Source: Triparma columacea
Taxonomy: Eukaryota; Sar; Bolidophyceae; Parmales; Triparmaceae
DNA length: 55,621 bases
Assembly (NCBI GenBank): GCA_030267965.1
Contig: BRYA01000305.1
Coordinates: 31,733-87,353, forward strand
Direction: 5' to 3'
How positions within the stretch are numbered: position 1 is the stretch's first letter; each line of letters begins with the position of its first letter. This document shows, piece by piece, positions 19,792 through 29,995 of this stretch. Under the pieces are notes generated by a model. That model saw nothing but the letters and a program-made list of their open reading frames with translations. It had not been told where the DNA came from and ran no database searches. The position numbers and the translations under genes were made by a program.

Positions 19792-20925
19792 ATGTCGACC
19801 GTGCCGGCGCATTGTCTAGATTTCAGCTCGCACGTTAACACACGCACGCCTAGTATCACCAAAATAGAAAGATGCAAGGTGGAAGAAGTTGGATCAGAGG
19901 ACCCTGGTGGTATCCTTCAGGGGTTTCAAGGAGGGAATCAGGGTGAATCGATAGCAGATGGTGTCGGAGGATCGGGAAGCGAGGCATTTGTTAAAAAGGA
20001 GGATGTGGTACAGCATGAATTGCTTGTTTGCCAACCATGTGATGAAGATGATGATGTGAAGGTTGTTGCTGAAAGGAAGACTAACAGCAGGAGCAAGGAG
20101 AGAAAGAGAGAAACGAGAATGGAATACAATAATGACAATGACGAAGAAGACTATAAAAAGGACGAGGACTCTTGGGATGGTGATGGTAACAGTGGTGAAA
20201 ATGATGATGATGAATATAAGCCTGGGTATGAGAAGAAGTCTCAGTACGATATTAGCACAACATGGTATACATGCCCGCAAGAAGGATGTGAATATAAGGC
20301 AAAGAAAAGAGGCAGTATCAAGAACCACCTTGCTTACGTTCACGATATTGGCGTAACCTGGCATCCATGCCCGCAAGAAGGGTGTGATTATAAGGCGAAG
20401 AGGAGAGTCAGTATCAAGAAACACCTTGCTGATATTCACGATATTGGCGTAACGTGGCATATGTGCCCACAAGAGGGTTGTGAATATAAGGCGAAGGAGA
20501 GAGGCAATATGAAGTCCCACCTTGCTAATATTCACGATATTGGCGTCACCTGGCATCCATGCCCGCAAGATGGGTGTGAATATAAGACGAAGGAGAGAGG
20601 CAGTATCAAGAACCACCTTGCTCATACTCACAACATTGGCGTAACATGGCATACATGCCCGCAAGAAGGGTGTGAATATAAGGCGAAGCAGAGAGGCCAT
20701 ATCAAGGTGCACCTTGCTAATATTCACGATATTGGCGTAACCTGGCATTCATGCCCGCAAGAAGGATGTGAATATAAGGCGAAGGATAGAGGCAGCATCA
20801 AGAACCACCTTGCTAATATTCACGACATTGACGTAACATGGCATAAATGCCCGCAAGAAGGGTGTGAATATAAGGCGAAGATGAGATCCAGCCTCAAGAC
20901 ACACATTTCTAAGCATCACGTATAA
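19792..20925 (+). CDS. C2H2-type zinc-finger protein with seven 32-residue repeats
   Basis: Single-exon gene of 377 residues. The first ~155 residues are acidic and charged (DNDEEDYKKDEDSWDGDG) with a basic RKTNSRSKERKRE patch that may act as a nuclear signal. Then seven near-identical 32-residue units follow, each with C-x4-C-x12-H-x4-H spacing (CPQEGCEYKAKKRGSIKNHL) and a constant DIGVTWH linker in place of the usual TGEKP. Variation is confined to a few positions within each finger. The H-x4-H spacing and the unusual linker suggest a lineage-specific family. Nucleic-acid binding is likely, but the target is unknown. Confidence 0.85.
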   Translation: MSTVPAHCLDFSSHVNTRTPSITKIERCKVEEVGSEDPGGILQGFQGGNQGESIADGVGGSGSEAFVKKEDVVQHELLVCQPCDEDDDVKVVAERKTNSRSKERKRETRMEYNNDNDEEDYKKDEDSWDGDGNSGENDDDEYKPGYEKKSQYDISTTWYTCPQEGCEYKAKKRGSIKNHLAYVHDIGVTWHPCPQEGCDYKAKRRVSIKKHLADIHDIGVTWHMCPQEGCEYKAKERGNMKSHLANIHDIGVTWHPCPQDGCEYKTKERGSIKNHLAHTHNIGVTWHTCPQEGCEYKAKQRGHIKVHLANIHDIGVTWHSCPQEGCEYKAKDRGSIKNHLANIHDIDVTWHKCPQEGCEYKAKMRSSLKTHISKHHV

Positions 20926-21119
20926 GTTGATTCATCTTAAGCAGAGTTGAAGCATCTCAACCTTCTTTTATTGTTGCTGTAAATTATTTTATCTTTATCC
21001 GAAATCTATCAATTTTTTCTCCTTTTTCTTTACATAGTGGTGTTGTGGGTGTCTCAAAAATTGAACGATTGATTCAACATGTAAGTATAATCATCGATTG
21101 ATATCAACAACAAAGACCT

Positions 21120-22178
21120 TTACAGAAATTCAAGAATTACTCTCCACAAAACTTTCGGAATCTTGTCACGTGCCTCAGTCGCCCTTAGCGGGGCTTCAAC
21201 TCCGTCCGGTTGCTTCCTCTTCAGACTATCCTGTCCACTGGGTTGATTCTCCACGTGATCCCAGGTTCCCTTGAGGCACAGCAGAGCACTGACGCGTTCC
21301 ATCACAGCGACATTGCGGTGCCACCTGTAATGGAGGAGGTCCTCGACAGTCGGCATATTTTTATCAGCAGCGGCATCGATTAGGGTAGTGCAGTTCAAGA
21401 AGCAGTCTTCACCGATGGCAACGGCAGGAGATAGACTGAGTTTCGTTAGGGCGGAGCATCCGTGGAAGGCCCACTTGCCAATTGTCGTCACTGAGTCCGG
21501 GATGGTGATGGCCGTGAGGGAGGAGCATCCAGAGAAGGCGCAATCGCCAATCGTTGTCACTCCAATTGGGATGGTGATGGACGTGAGGGAGGAGCATCTG
21601 TTAAAGGCATATAAACAAATCATCGTCACTCCGTCCGGAATGGTGATGGCCGTGAGGGAGGGGCATCCGTAGAAGGCGCTTCTGTCAATCGTTGTCACTC
21701 CATCTGGGAGGGTGATGGCCGTGAGGGAGGAGCATCCAAAGAAGGCGTTCTCGTCAATCATCGTCACTCTAATTGGGATGGTGATGGCCGTGAGGGAGGA
21801 GCAAAATCTGAAAGCGCCCTCGCCAATCGTTGTCACTGAGTCCGGGATGTTGATGGCCGTGAGGGAGGAGCATCCGTAGAAGGCGAGGTCGCCAATCGAC
21901 GTCACTCCATCTGGGATGGTGATGGCCGTGAGGGAGGAGCAGTCTTCGAAAGCGTGTTCGCCAATTGTCGTCACTCCTTGTGCAAAAGTCACTTCTGTGA
22001 GTTCACGATTGTCTTCGAAGCTCTCTGTTCCGGAGTATACTGCTGTTTTGGGAGAGTCCCCATCATCTGATGACGACCCACAATAGTCTCTACCGTAGCC
22101 ATGACTATACACATCACCATCGTCATCACTATAGTCATCACTATAGTCATCACCATAAGCAAAGTCTAATTCACTCAT
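21120..22178 (-). CDS. LRR_5 (BspA-like) leucine-rich repeat protein, 8-repeat copy
   Basis: Single-exon gene of 352 residues. An acidic N-terminus (MSELDFAYGDDYSDDYSDDD) is followed by a cap (ELTEVTFAQGVTTIG) and eight 23-residue LRR_5 units of the form xxIGxxAFxxCSSLTAITIPDG. The C-terminal domain is shared with two paralogues in this window (MPTVEDLLHYRWHR, VSALLCLKGTWDHVEN, IPKVLWRVILEFL). There is no signal peptide, so it is probably intracellular, unlike bacterial BspA. The ATG at 22178 matches the starts of the paralogues and lies just downstream of a conserved TATAAAAG. Function unknown; such repeats usually bind other proteins. Confidence 0.85.
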   Translation of the reverse strand: MSELDFAYGDDYSDDYSDDDGDVYSHGYGRDYCGSSSDDGDSPKTAVYSGTESFEDNRELTEVTFAQGVTTIGEHAFEDCSSLTAITIPDGVTSIGDLAFYGCSSLTAINIPDSVTTIGEGAFRFCSSLTAITIPIRVTMIDENAFFGCSSLTAITLPDGVTTIDRSAFYGCPSLTAITIPDGVTMICLYAFNRCSSLTSITIPIGVTTIGDCAFSGCSSLTAITIPDSVTTIGKWAFHGCSALTKLSLSPAVAIGEDCFLNCTTLIDAAADKNMPTVEDLLHYRWHRNVAVMERVSALLCLKGTWDHVENQPSGQDSLKRKQPDGVEAPLRATEARDKIPKVLWRVILEFL

Positions 22179-22650
22179 TGTAGGGATGGAGAGGATCTTT
22201 TATAACCTAACCCTAACCCTGGATTTATTATACTGTCTTTTCGTTAACAGCTTCAATCTTCAACGAATTCCTACATTATTGACACGAATCAGGAGGGTTA
22301 GTGTGGTGTGATTGACAAAGAACAAGGGAGAGGGATGGTGAGACCCCTCAAGGATGCGCCATTGCGGCGTAAATGGCGGTTCTCTGCCCGATAGTAACCA
22401 CAATATGACACTAATAATATCGGAAATAGGGCCCAAAGTAGTATTATCTATTCTATAAGACGGTAATAAGACAGGGGGAAAACCCCACGAATACTCGACC
22501 TCGATTGAAGGGGAAATAACTTGGTTCCTGTGACGTGAATAGGGAACTAAAAGTCAACGATAGGACTAGATACAACTGCATAAAGCCTTAACAAAGTCAT
22601 CGTTGTCATTGTTGTCCTCCTTCCTTTGTTTACCTTTGTTGCTTTTTTGG
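22179..22650 (-). repeat. LRR-family upstream unit, copy A
   Basis: This sequence upstream of the first LRR gene is recognisably repeated upstream of the other two. Shared blocks include GGAGAGGATCTTTTATA, a CCTAACCCTAACCCTGGATT block, CAGGAGGGTTAGTGTGGTG, ATCGGAAAT, GACGTGAATAGG and TTGTCATTGTTGTCCTCC. It probably contains the promoter duplicated along with the gene. The 300-odd bases hold no ORF I trust. Confidence 0.75.
22197..22204 (-). promoter_or_regulatory. TATA box-like TATAAAAG upstream of LRR copy 1
   Basis: Reads TATAAAAG on the minus strand. Its 5' end lies 26 nt before the ATG, and the whole segment to the ATG is conserved before all three LRR genes. Confidence 0.6.
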
Positions 22651-22905
22651 CAGGTTTTGCATTGCGAAGCAAAGTACAGTTGTTTAAATTTACCAAGTAC
22701 TACCCCATACGTGATCGAAACCAAGTATAGCTCTTGGACTCGATAATTTACGAACCAGTTCTCTAATAAGTTTTTGAAGCCTCCCGCCCACCCTGCAAGT
22801 TTAATAGCCGACACGCCCCCCTTCTTCTTTCTCGCACACACCCCCAAATCTCCTCTCCCCTCCCTTCTCCCCCGCCCCCCCTTCCCCCCCCCCTTTTCTC
22901 TCCCA

Positions 22906-25546
22906 ATGGAGATAACAACCACCATGCCACGTCACGCAGCCCCTGAACAAGGGGAGTTACTGTTGTCGGAAGCACAGTCTTCACGCCTCCTTGCAAAACT
23001 AAAACAGAAGCTCGATGGCCTTGGCGTTACAGCAAATTTTCAGGACGAGCTGACAGCAATTGAGAACCTTCTATGGGATAAGATTCGCCTCGAGGACCAA
23101 GTCAAATGGCTAAGAGGGGAAAGTCCCTCCTCCTCTGAACCCTCAAGCCCCCCCATGATGCCGGCAATGTTGACAGTTGCTGTACTCACCCCACTCACCG
23201 ACCTTGAACTCTTGTGCCAAAGCTATATTAGCGCAATCAAGAAGAGCTCATTTGACACTAGGAGGGACATCGAAAAATGGTTTGACGCTAATTTTCCTTC
23301 CTTCAAAGAGTCGGGGGGGAGGTGGAAGACGTCCAGGAAGAACATCAGGACCTTTCTCGTGGAGGTGAGAACGGTGACAATAATGAAGATGGCGGTGTGA
23401 CAACGATGTTTGTGGCGGAGGGGCGCTGAACGCATCTTAACTTATCTACTACCGACGCAATGAACGCAACGCTTTCCGCGGCTCGCCCCCCACTCGATTC
23501 TCTCGTCACAGCTCGCAGTGAAGTTGCGTCCAATGTTGAAGATGTTCAGAGTTGGCTTGGGCCTCAGGTTGTTCCTCATTGCAGCTTCGTCATATGTCGA
23601 CATGGCGACGGACGTGCTGGTGACAGTCTCTTTCTTCCAGAGAGGAGCAAACGACTGGGGATATGCCTCCCTTTCATGCGTGTCATTGGGGATCGGGTTC
23701 CAGGTCTTGTTCGCTTTCATTCAGTATCGCGGACTAGGATTTAGGAGGTGCATTACTATGCTAATTTGCGCTTTGCTAGGACTCCTTCCGCTTTTTGAAG
23801 CGTGGTATGTTTTCCGTGGTGTCGAACAGACTTCAGGCATGGTGAGTTGGAATTAAGGATTATTATTTTAAAGGGACATACATGAAGGGTTGCTCAAATT
23901 TTAGGGGTAGATGCAATAATTATGTCCCCCTCCCCACCAACCCCCTACCAATCCCCCCTTCCAGGCGTTTGAGCCGATCTTCATGCTCGCTACCACCAAG
24001 GGTCTGGAGATTACCTTTGAGGCGCTCCCCGAGTCTATAATCCAATGCATCGCCATGCTTTCAAGCAAGCCCGAGGAGGTGAGGCTAAGCGAGGAGCAAA
24101 TCGAGGAGCGAAGCGACAAGCTAGCGACGCAATAGCTAGCGACGAAAACCGCACGAGCTCCTTTAAAATGCCTCCTCCGTAACCAACGCAATAATCCTCA
24201 CACAATAATCCCAACCTCTCTCGCTCCTCGCAGATCACACTTGTCAACTACATCGGCATTGCATCCTCGCTCGCTGCAACGGGACTCATAATCTCTGATG
24301 CCAACCTTAGCATATCTCGCACGTTTGAAAGGGGTGCACCGAACAATCCTCAGGTAAGACTCGTATCCGAAACTGTAAAGCTCCTGCGCACTAACGCAAC
24401 CCTCTCAACGGCTCGCTTCGCTTGCCGCACTCGCTTCGCTCGCCGTAGTACAACTGGATTCCTAAAGAGAGGAAGAGTCTCTTACTCTGCATTGCAGGTT
24501 ACGCTATCTTCACCACGTTCTACTTTACCAGCAATGTGCTTGCCCTTTCCCTCGCCCTCCTCTATTTCGGTGGCACGGTAATGAGCACCGCCATCGCTGT
24601 TGAGATCGTCATCGTCATGCTGTACAAGCACTACATCGACGAGGCCTTGTTTGGGTTTTCCCTGTCTCCGAAGCCGTCAAAATTGGACTATGTGCTTGGT
24701 CCAATAACAAAGTTCATCCAGTACGTTCTCTCTTTCGTCAGCTACATTTCGCTGACGAAAAATCCGACGGAATTGGGTGCGCACGTTACGTCGGCCCTCA
24801 TCGTTTGGCGCATGGCGAGCTGTTCTGCGCTCGTCCTACTTACCCTCCCGACCCTCAGCGATGGAAGATTGCCGTGGCTGTCGTTACATGGCGGGATTGC
24901 AACGTACTCCTCGTGCTTGCTCCTCAGCTGGGTTGGAGCCCTAATGTACTGGGGGAACATGACGGAGGAGCACGAGAAGTGGAGGTGGTGGAGGAGGCAG
25001 ACTGGGGTGGACTTCATCAACGAGGTGTGGGATACCGAATTCGTGTGGTACGCAGAATGTGGGTCGAAGGAGGAGGATCTAGTCCTGAGGCTCATGAGCA
25101 TCCACCCCATCAACTTTCCCATGGAGCGGATTAGGTTTTGGGTCTGCGACGAGCTCGTGGATAAGTACGGCGGAAAGACGACGGGGGAACCGCTGGACAG
25201 TGACAATAGCGGCGAGCTCTCCGGTGAAGAGAGCGGGGAAGAGGTGAAGAGCAGGGGGTCCGGGCGTAGGCTCACGCGTGCGTCCAGGGGCGAGTTCATC
25301 ACCCAAGAGTTCAAGGATCGCATGATAACAGTTTTCACCTGGTGGAACAGGCAATGCATAACATCCGCGCATAGACAAGAGGCCCTCAGGGACGTGAAAG
25401 ATGCGCTGGACATGATCCCAACCTTCATCCCTCCTCTTCCAATCGAGTCGCAGAGGACGACTAGGCAGGTTACTATAAGAGGGAGTGGGACAGGGAGGGT
25501 TGCGCCCGAGCCGCTGCCGTCGGGTGAAACGAAGGCTGAAACATAA
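22906..25546 (+). CDS. XK-related-like multipass membrane protein
   Basis: Exons 22906-23364, 23512-23841, 23965-24078, 24234-24353 and 24449-25546, all phase 0, give 706 residues. A soluble N-terminus of ~150 residues is followed by about eight hydrophobic segments. DMATDVLVTVSFFQRG, GLLPLFEAWYVFRG and LEITFEALPESIIQCIAML resemble the core of XK/XKR proteins, where Asp-rich TM1 and EAxPQ-type helices are hallmarks and some members scramble phospholipids. The C-terminal ~170 residues are cytosolic, acidic and Ser-rich. Three of the four introns end in TCGC-rich 3' segments. The start at 22906 is the first ATG of the frame; 22924 is an alternative. Family placement is by pattern only. Confidence 0.65.
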
Positions 25547-25604
25547 CGAGCAAAGACGGAAAAAGATAAACAAATTGAACGACGATTGATCAACAACAAA
25601 GAGT

Positions 25605-27365
25605 TTACAGAAATTCCAGAATTACTCTCCACAAAACTTTCGGGATCTTCTCACGTGTCTCAGTCGCCCTTAGCGGTGGGGCTTCAACTCCGTCCGTTCG
25701 CTTCCGCTTCCTAGCCGATCTCCTGGGTGGGTTCTCCACGTGATCCCAGGTTCCCTTGAGGCACAGCAGAGCGTTGACGCGTTCCGTCACAGCGAGTTTG
25801 CGATGCCACCTGTAATGGAGGAGGTCCTCGACAGTCGGCATATTTTTATCAGCAGCGGCAGCGATTAGGGCAGTGCAGTTTGCGAAGCAGTCTTCACCGA
25901 TGGAAACGGCAGGAGATAGAATGAGTTTCGTCAGGGCTACGCATCCCCTGAAGGCTTCAAGGCCGATCGTCGTCACTCCATCTGGGATGGTGATGGCCGT
26001 GAGAGAGGAGCATTCAGAGAAGGCGCAATCGCCAATCGTTGTCACTCCAATTGGGATGGTGATGGCCGCGAGGGAGGAGCATCTGTGGAAGGTCTGTTCG
26101 CCAATCGTTGTCACTCCGTTAGGGATGGTGATGGCCGTGAGGGAGCATCCACCGAAGGCGCCAACGCCAATTGTCGTCACTCCATCTGGGATTGTGATGG
26201 CCGTGAGGGAGGAGCAAAACCTGAAGGCGGCATTGCCAATCGTCGTCACTCCGTCCGGGATTGTGATAGTCGTGAGGGAGTAGCAACTTATGAAGGCTCG
26301 ACTGTTAATCGTCGTCACTGAGTCCGGGATGGTGATGGCCGTGAGGGAGGAGCATTCTTCGAAGGCGCTATAGCCAATCGACGTCACTCCATCTGGGATG
26401 GTGATGGCAGTGAGGGAGGAGCATCCTTGGAAGATGGATCTGTCAATCGACGTCACTGAGTCCGGGATGGTGATGGCCGTGAGGGAGGAGCACTCTTCGA
26501 AGGCGTGTTCGGCAATTGTCGTCACTCCGTCCGGGAGGGTGATGACCGCGAGGGAGTAGCATCCGTAGAAGGCTTGCATGCCGATCATCGTCACTCCGTC
26601 CGGGATGGTGATGGACGTGAGGGAGGAGCATTCGTAGAAGGCGCCCTCGCCAATCGTCGCAACTCCGTCCTCGCCAATCGTCGCAACTCCGTCCGGGATT
26701 GTGATGGCCGTGAGGGAGGAGCATCTGAAGAAGGCGTTTTGGCCAATCGTTGTCACTCCGCCCGTAATGGTGATGGCCGTGAGGGAGGAGCATTCATAGA
26801 ATACGGAATCGCCAATTGTCGTCACTCCGTCCGGGATGTTGATGGCAGTGAGGGAGGAGCATTCATAGAATACGGAATCGCCAATTGTCGTCACTCCGTC
26901 CGGGATTGTGATGGCTGCGAGGGAGGAGCATCTGCTGAAGGCGCCATCGCCAATCGACGTCACTGAGTCTGGGATGGTGATGGCCGTGAGGGAGGAGCAT
27001 CCGCAAAAGGCGCCACTACCAATAGTCGTCACTCCGTCCGGGATTGTGATGGCCGTGAGGGAGTAGCATTCACTGAAGGCGAATCTGCCAATCTTCGTCA
27101 CTCCGTCCGGGAGGGTGATGGCCGTGAGGGAGGAGCATCTAGAGAAGGCGTCTACGCCAATCGACGTCACTCCTTGTGCAAAAGTCACTTCTGTGAGTTC
27201 ACTATTGTCTCTGAAGCTCTCTGTTCCGGAGTATACTGCTGTTTTGGGAAGGGGAGAGTCCCCATCATCTGGGTCGTCATAGTCATCACCATAGTCATCA
27301 CTATAGTCATCACCATACTCATCATCACCATCGTCATCACCATAAGCAAAGTCAAATTCACTCAT
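25605..27365 (-). CDS. LRR_5 (BspA-like) leucine-rich repeat protein, 18-repeat copy
   Basis: Single-exon, 586 residues, same layout as the 352-residue paralogue: acidic leader, FAQGVTSIG cap, about 18 full LRR_5 units, then the shared C-terminal domain (MPTVEDLLHYRWHR, GTWDHVEN, VILEFL). Three irregularities point to recent repeat turnover: two adjacent DSVFYEC units are nearly identical; a 24-bp in-frame tandem duplication (26645-26668 and 26669-26692) adds an extra ATIGEDGV; and one unit (GAFGGCSLTAI) lacks a Ser codon. It converges on the XK-related-like gene, 58 bp away. Confidence 0.85.
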   Translation of the reverse strand: MSEFDFAYGDDDGDDEYGDDYSDDYGDDYDDPDDGDSPLPKTAVYSGTESFRDNSELTEVTFAQGVTSIGVDAFSRCSSLTAITLPDGVTKIGRFAFSECYSLTAITIPDGVTTIGSGAFCGCSSLTAITIPDSVTSIGDGAFSRCSSLAAITIPDGVTTIGDSVFYECSSLTAINIPDGVTTIGDSVFYECSSLTAITITGGVTTIGQNAFFRCSSLTAITIPDGVATIGEDGVATIGEGAFYECSSLTSITIPDGVTMIGMQAFYGCYSLAVITLPDGVTTIAEHAFEECSSLTAITIPDSVTSIDRSIFQGCSSLTAITIPDGVTSIGYSAFEECSSLTAITIPDSVTTINSRAFISCYSLTTITIPDGVTTIGNAAFRFCSSLTAITIPDGVTTIGVGAFGGCSLTAITIPNGVTTIGEQTFHRCSSLAAITIPIGVTTIGDCAFSECSSLTAITIPDGVTTIGLEAFRGCVALTKLILSPAVSIGEDCFANCTALIAAAADKNMPTVEDLLHYRWHRKLAVTERVNALLCLKGTWDHVENPPRRSARKRKRTDGVEAPPLRATETREKIPKVLWRVILEFL

Positions 27366-27845
27366 TGTAGGGATGGAGAGGGTCTTTTATACCGTCCTTT
27401 AGGTAACCTAACCCTAACCCTGGATTTATTATACAGTCTTGTAGTGAACAGCTTCAATCGTCAACGAATTCCTTCAGTATTGACGGGAATCAGGAGGGTT
27501 AGTGTGGTGTGATGGAGTAAGAACAAGGGAGAGGGATTGTGAGACCTCAGGATGCGTCATTGTGGCGTCAATAGCTGTTATCTGCACGATACAAACCCCA
27601 ACATAACCCTAACAGTATCGGAAATATGGTCGAAAGTAGTATTATCTCGTCTATGAGACGAATAATCCAACCCAATGTCCACTCAGTCAGTCGACCACGA
27701 TTTGAAGAGTGGAAATAACTTGAACTTGGACGTGAATAGGAGATTAAAAACATCAATAGGACAAATAACAAGTGGTAAAAGCCTTGAAAAGTGTTATCAT
27801 TGTCATCGTTGTCTCGTTTTACCTTTATTTCGATAAGATTTTCTT
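27366..27845 (-). repeat. LRR-family upstream unit, copy B
   Basis: Diverged copy of the 22179-22650 sequence, in the same order and orientation relative to its LRR gene. It retains the TATAAAAG block (27384-27391), CCTAACCCTAACCCTGG, CAGGAGGGTTAGTGTGGTG, GACGTGAATAGG and TTGTCATCGTTGTC. No gene is seen in it. Confidence 0.75.
27384..27391 (-). promoter_or_regulatory. TATA box-like TATAAAAG upstream of LRR copy 2
   Basis: Same element and same distance to the ATG (27365) as in the other two LRR genes. Confidence 0.6.
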
Positions 27846-28018
27846 TTGCCAAAACAGATTGGTCTCCAATCCATCTCAGATCTCAGGTCAGATAAAACAA
27901 TATAATAACGTTGATTAAACATGTAAGTATAATCATCTAGTATTATGACCCGATTGTTTCAATCCTGTCTGACTTATAGTTGGAAAAAAGTTAACGTTCA
28001 TGCTCCAACAACAAAGAG

Positions 28019-29995
28019 TTACAGAAACTCCAGAATTACTCTCCACAACACTTTCGGAATCTTCTCCCTTGCCTCACTTGCCCTTAGCGGTGCTTCAGCC
28101 ACGTCCACTAGCTTCCGCTTCCGGCCTCCCGATACTCCGGCGTGGCTATCAGGTCCACTGGGTTGATTCTCCACGTGATCCCAGGTTCCCTTGAGGCATA
28201 GCAGAGCGTTGACGCGTTCGATCACAGCGACATTACGGTGCCACCTGTAATGGAGGAGGTCCTCGACAGTCGGCATATTTTTGTCGGCAGCGGCAGCGAT
28301 TAGGGCAGTGCAGTTCCAGAAGCATCCTTCACCGATGGAAACGGCAGGAGATAGAATGAGCTTCGTTAGGGAGGAGCATCCATCGAAGGCTTGATTGCCA
28401 ATCGCCGTCACTCCATCCGGGATGGTGATAGCCGTGAGGGATGCGCATCCGTAGAAGGCGCCATCGACAATCGTTGTCACTGAGTCCGGGATGGTGATGG
28501 CCGTGAGTGAGGAGCATCCGTAGAAGGTCTGTTCCTTAATCGTTGTCTCTCCGTCCGGGATGGTGATGGCCGTGAGGGAGGAGCATCCACCGAAGGCGCC
28601 AACGCCAATTGTCGTCACTCCATCTGGGATTGTGATGGCCGTGAGGGAGGAGCAAAACCTGAAGGCGGCATTGCCAATCGTCGTCACTCCGTCCGGGATT
28701 GTGATGGTCGTGAGGGAGGAGCATTCCAAGAAGGCACGATTGCCAATCATCGTCACTCCGTCCGGGATGGTGATGGCCGTGAGGGAGGAGCATCCGTAGA
28801 AGGCGCCATCGCCAATCGTTGTCACTCCGTCCGGGATGGTGATGACCGTGAGGGAGAAGCATCCGTAGAAGGCTTGCATGCCGATCATCGTCACTCCGTC
28901 CGGGATGGTGATGGACGTGAGGGAGGAGCATCTACTGAAGGCGTAATTGTCAATCGTCGTCACTGAGTCCGGGATTGTGATGGCCGTGAGGGAGAAGCAT
29001 CTGTAAAAGGTGTTTTGGCCAATCGTTGTCACTCCGTCCGGGATTGTGATGGCAGTGAGGGAGGAGCATCTAGAGAAGGCGGCCCAGCCAATTGTCGTCA
29101 CTCCAATTGGGATGGTGATGGCCGTGAGAGAGGAGCATCCGCAGAAGGCTTCACGGCCAATTGTTGTCACTCCGTCCGGGATGGTGATGGCTGCGAGGGA
29201 GGAGCATCTTGCAAAGACTTGTATGCCAATTGTCGTCACTCCATCTGGGATGGTGATGGCCGTGAGGGAGGAGCATCCTCTGAAGGCTTCATCGCTAATC
29301 GTCGTCACTCCGTCCGGGATTGTGATGGCCGTGAGGGAGGAGCATCTTCTAAAGGCGTGCATATCAATTGTCGTCACTCCATCTGGGATGGTGATGGCCG
29401 TGAGGGAGGAGCATTCCCTAAAGGTTCCATGGCCAATCTTTGTCACTCCGTCCGGGATGGTGATGGCCGTGAGGGAGGAGCATCCCCAGAAGGCGTAATT
29501 GCCAATCGACCTAACTCCGTCCGGGATGGTAATGGCCGTGAGGGAGGAGCATCGGGAGAAGGCGCTTCCACCAATCGTTGTCACTGAGTCCGGGATTGTG
29601 ATGGCTGCGAGGGAGGAGCATCTGTAGAAGGCGTCGCGGCCAATCGTTGTCACTCCGTCTGGGATTGTGATGGCCGTGAGGGAGGAGCATCTGTAGAAGG
29701 CATCATTGCCAATCGTTGTCACTGAGTCCGGGATGGTGATGGCTGCGAGGGAGGAGCATCCGTAGAAGGCGCTCTCGCCAATTGACGTCACTCCTTGTGC
29801 AAAAGTCACTTCTGTGAGCTCATGATTGCCTCTGAAGCTCTCTGTTCCGGAGTATACTGCTGTTTTGGGAGAGTCCCCATCATCTGATGACGACCCACAA
29901 TAGTCTCTACCGTAGTCATGACTATAGTCATCACTATCGTCATCACTATAGTCATCACTATAGTCATCACCATAAGCAAAGTCTAATTCACTCAT
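28019..29995 (-). CDS. LRR_5 (BspA-like) leucine-rich repeat protein, 21-repeat copy
   Basis: Longest of the three paralogues at 658 residues, single exon. It has the acidic Tyr/Asp leader, cap, about 21 LRR_5 units and the common C-terminal domain ending WRVILEFL. The acidic leader is closer to the 8-repeat copy (GRDYCGSSSDDGDSPK), while several internal units (IGMQAFYGC; IGNAAFRFC followed by IGVGAFGGC) are shared in the same order with the 18-repeat copy. That mosaic suggests recombination or gene conversion between copies. No signal peptide or TM segment is seen. Confidence 0.85.
   Translation of the reverse strand: MSELDFAYGDDYSDDYSDDDSDDYSHDYGRDYCGSSSDDGDSPKTAVYSGTESFRGNHELTEVTFAQGVTSIGESAFYGCSSLAAITIPDSVTTIGNDAFYRCSSLTAITIPDGVTTIGRDAFYRCSSLAAITIPDSVTTIGGSAFSRCSSLTAITIPDGVRSIGNYAFWGCSSLTAITIPDGVTKIGHGTFRECSSLTAITIPDGVTTIDMHAFRRCSSLTAITIPDGVTTISDEAFRGCSSLTAITIPDGVTTIGIQVFARCSSLAAITIPDGVTTIGREAFCGCSSLTAITIPIGVTTIGWAAFSRCSSLTAITIPDGVTTIGQNTFYRCFSLTAITIPDSVTTIDNYAFSRCSSLTSITIPDGVTMIGMQAFYGCFSLTVITIPDGVTTIGDGAFYGCSSLTAITIPDGVTMIGNRAFLECSSLTTITIPDGVTTIGNAAFRFCSSLTAITIPDGVTTIGVGAFGGCSSLTAITIPDGETTIKEQTFYGCSSLTAITIPDSVTTIVDGAFYGCASLTAITIPDGVTAIGNQAFDGCSSLTKLILSPAVSIGEGCFWNCTALIAAAADKNMPTVEDLLHYRWHRNVAVIERVNALLCLKGTWDHVENQPSGPDSHAGVSGGRKRKLVDVAEAPLRASEAREKIPKVLWRVILEFL

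Noticed and set aside
26085..29587. Several plus-strand ORFs of 80-190 codons opposite the LRR arrays
   Set aside because: The 69-bp repeat length is a multiple of three, so any stop-free unit is open throughout. The products are repetitive and lack family features.
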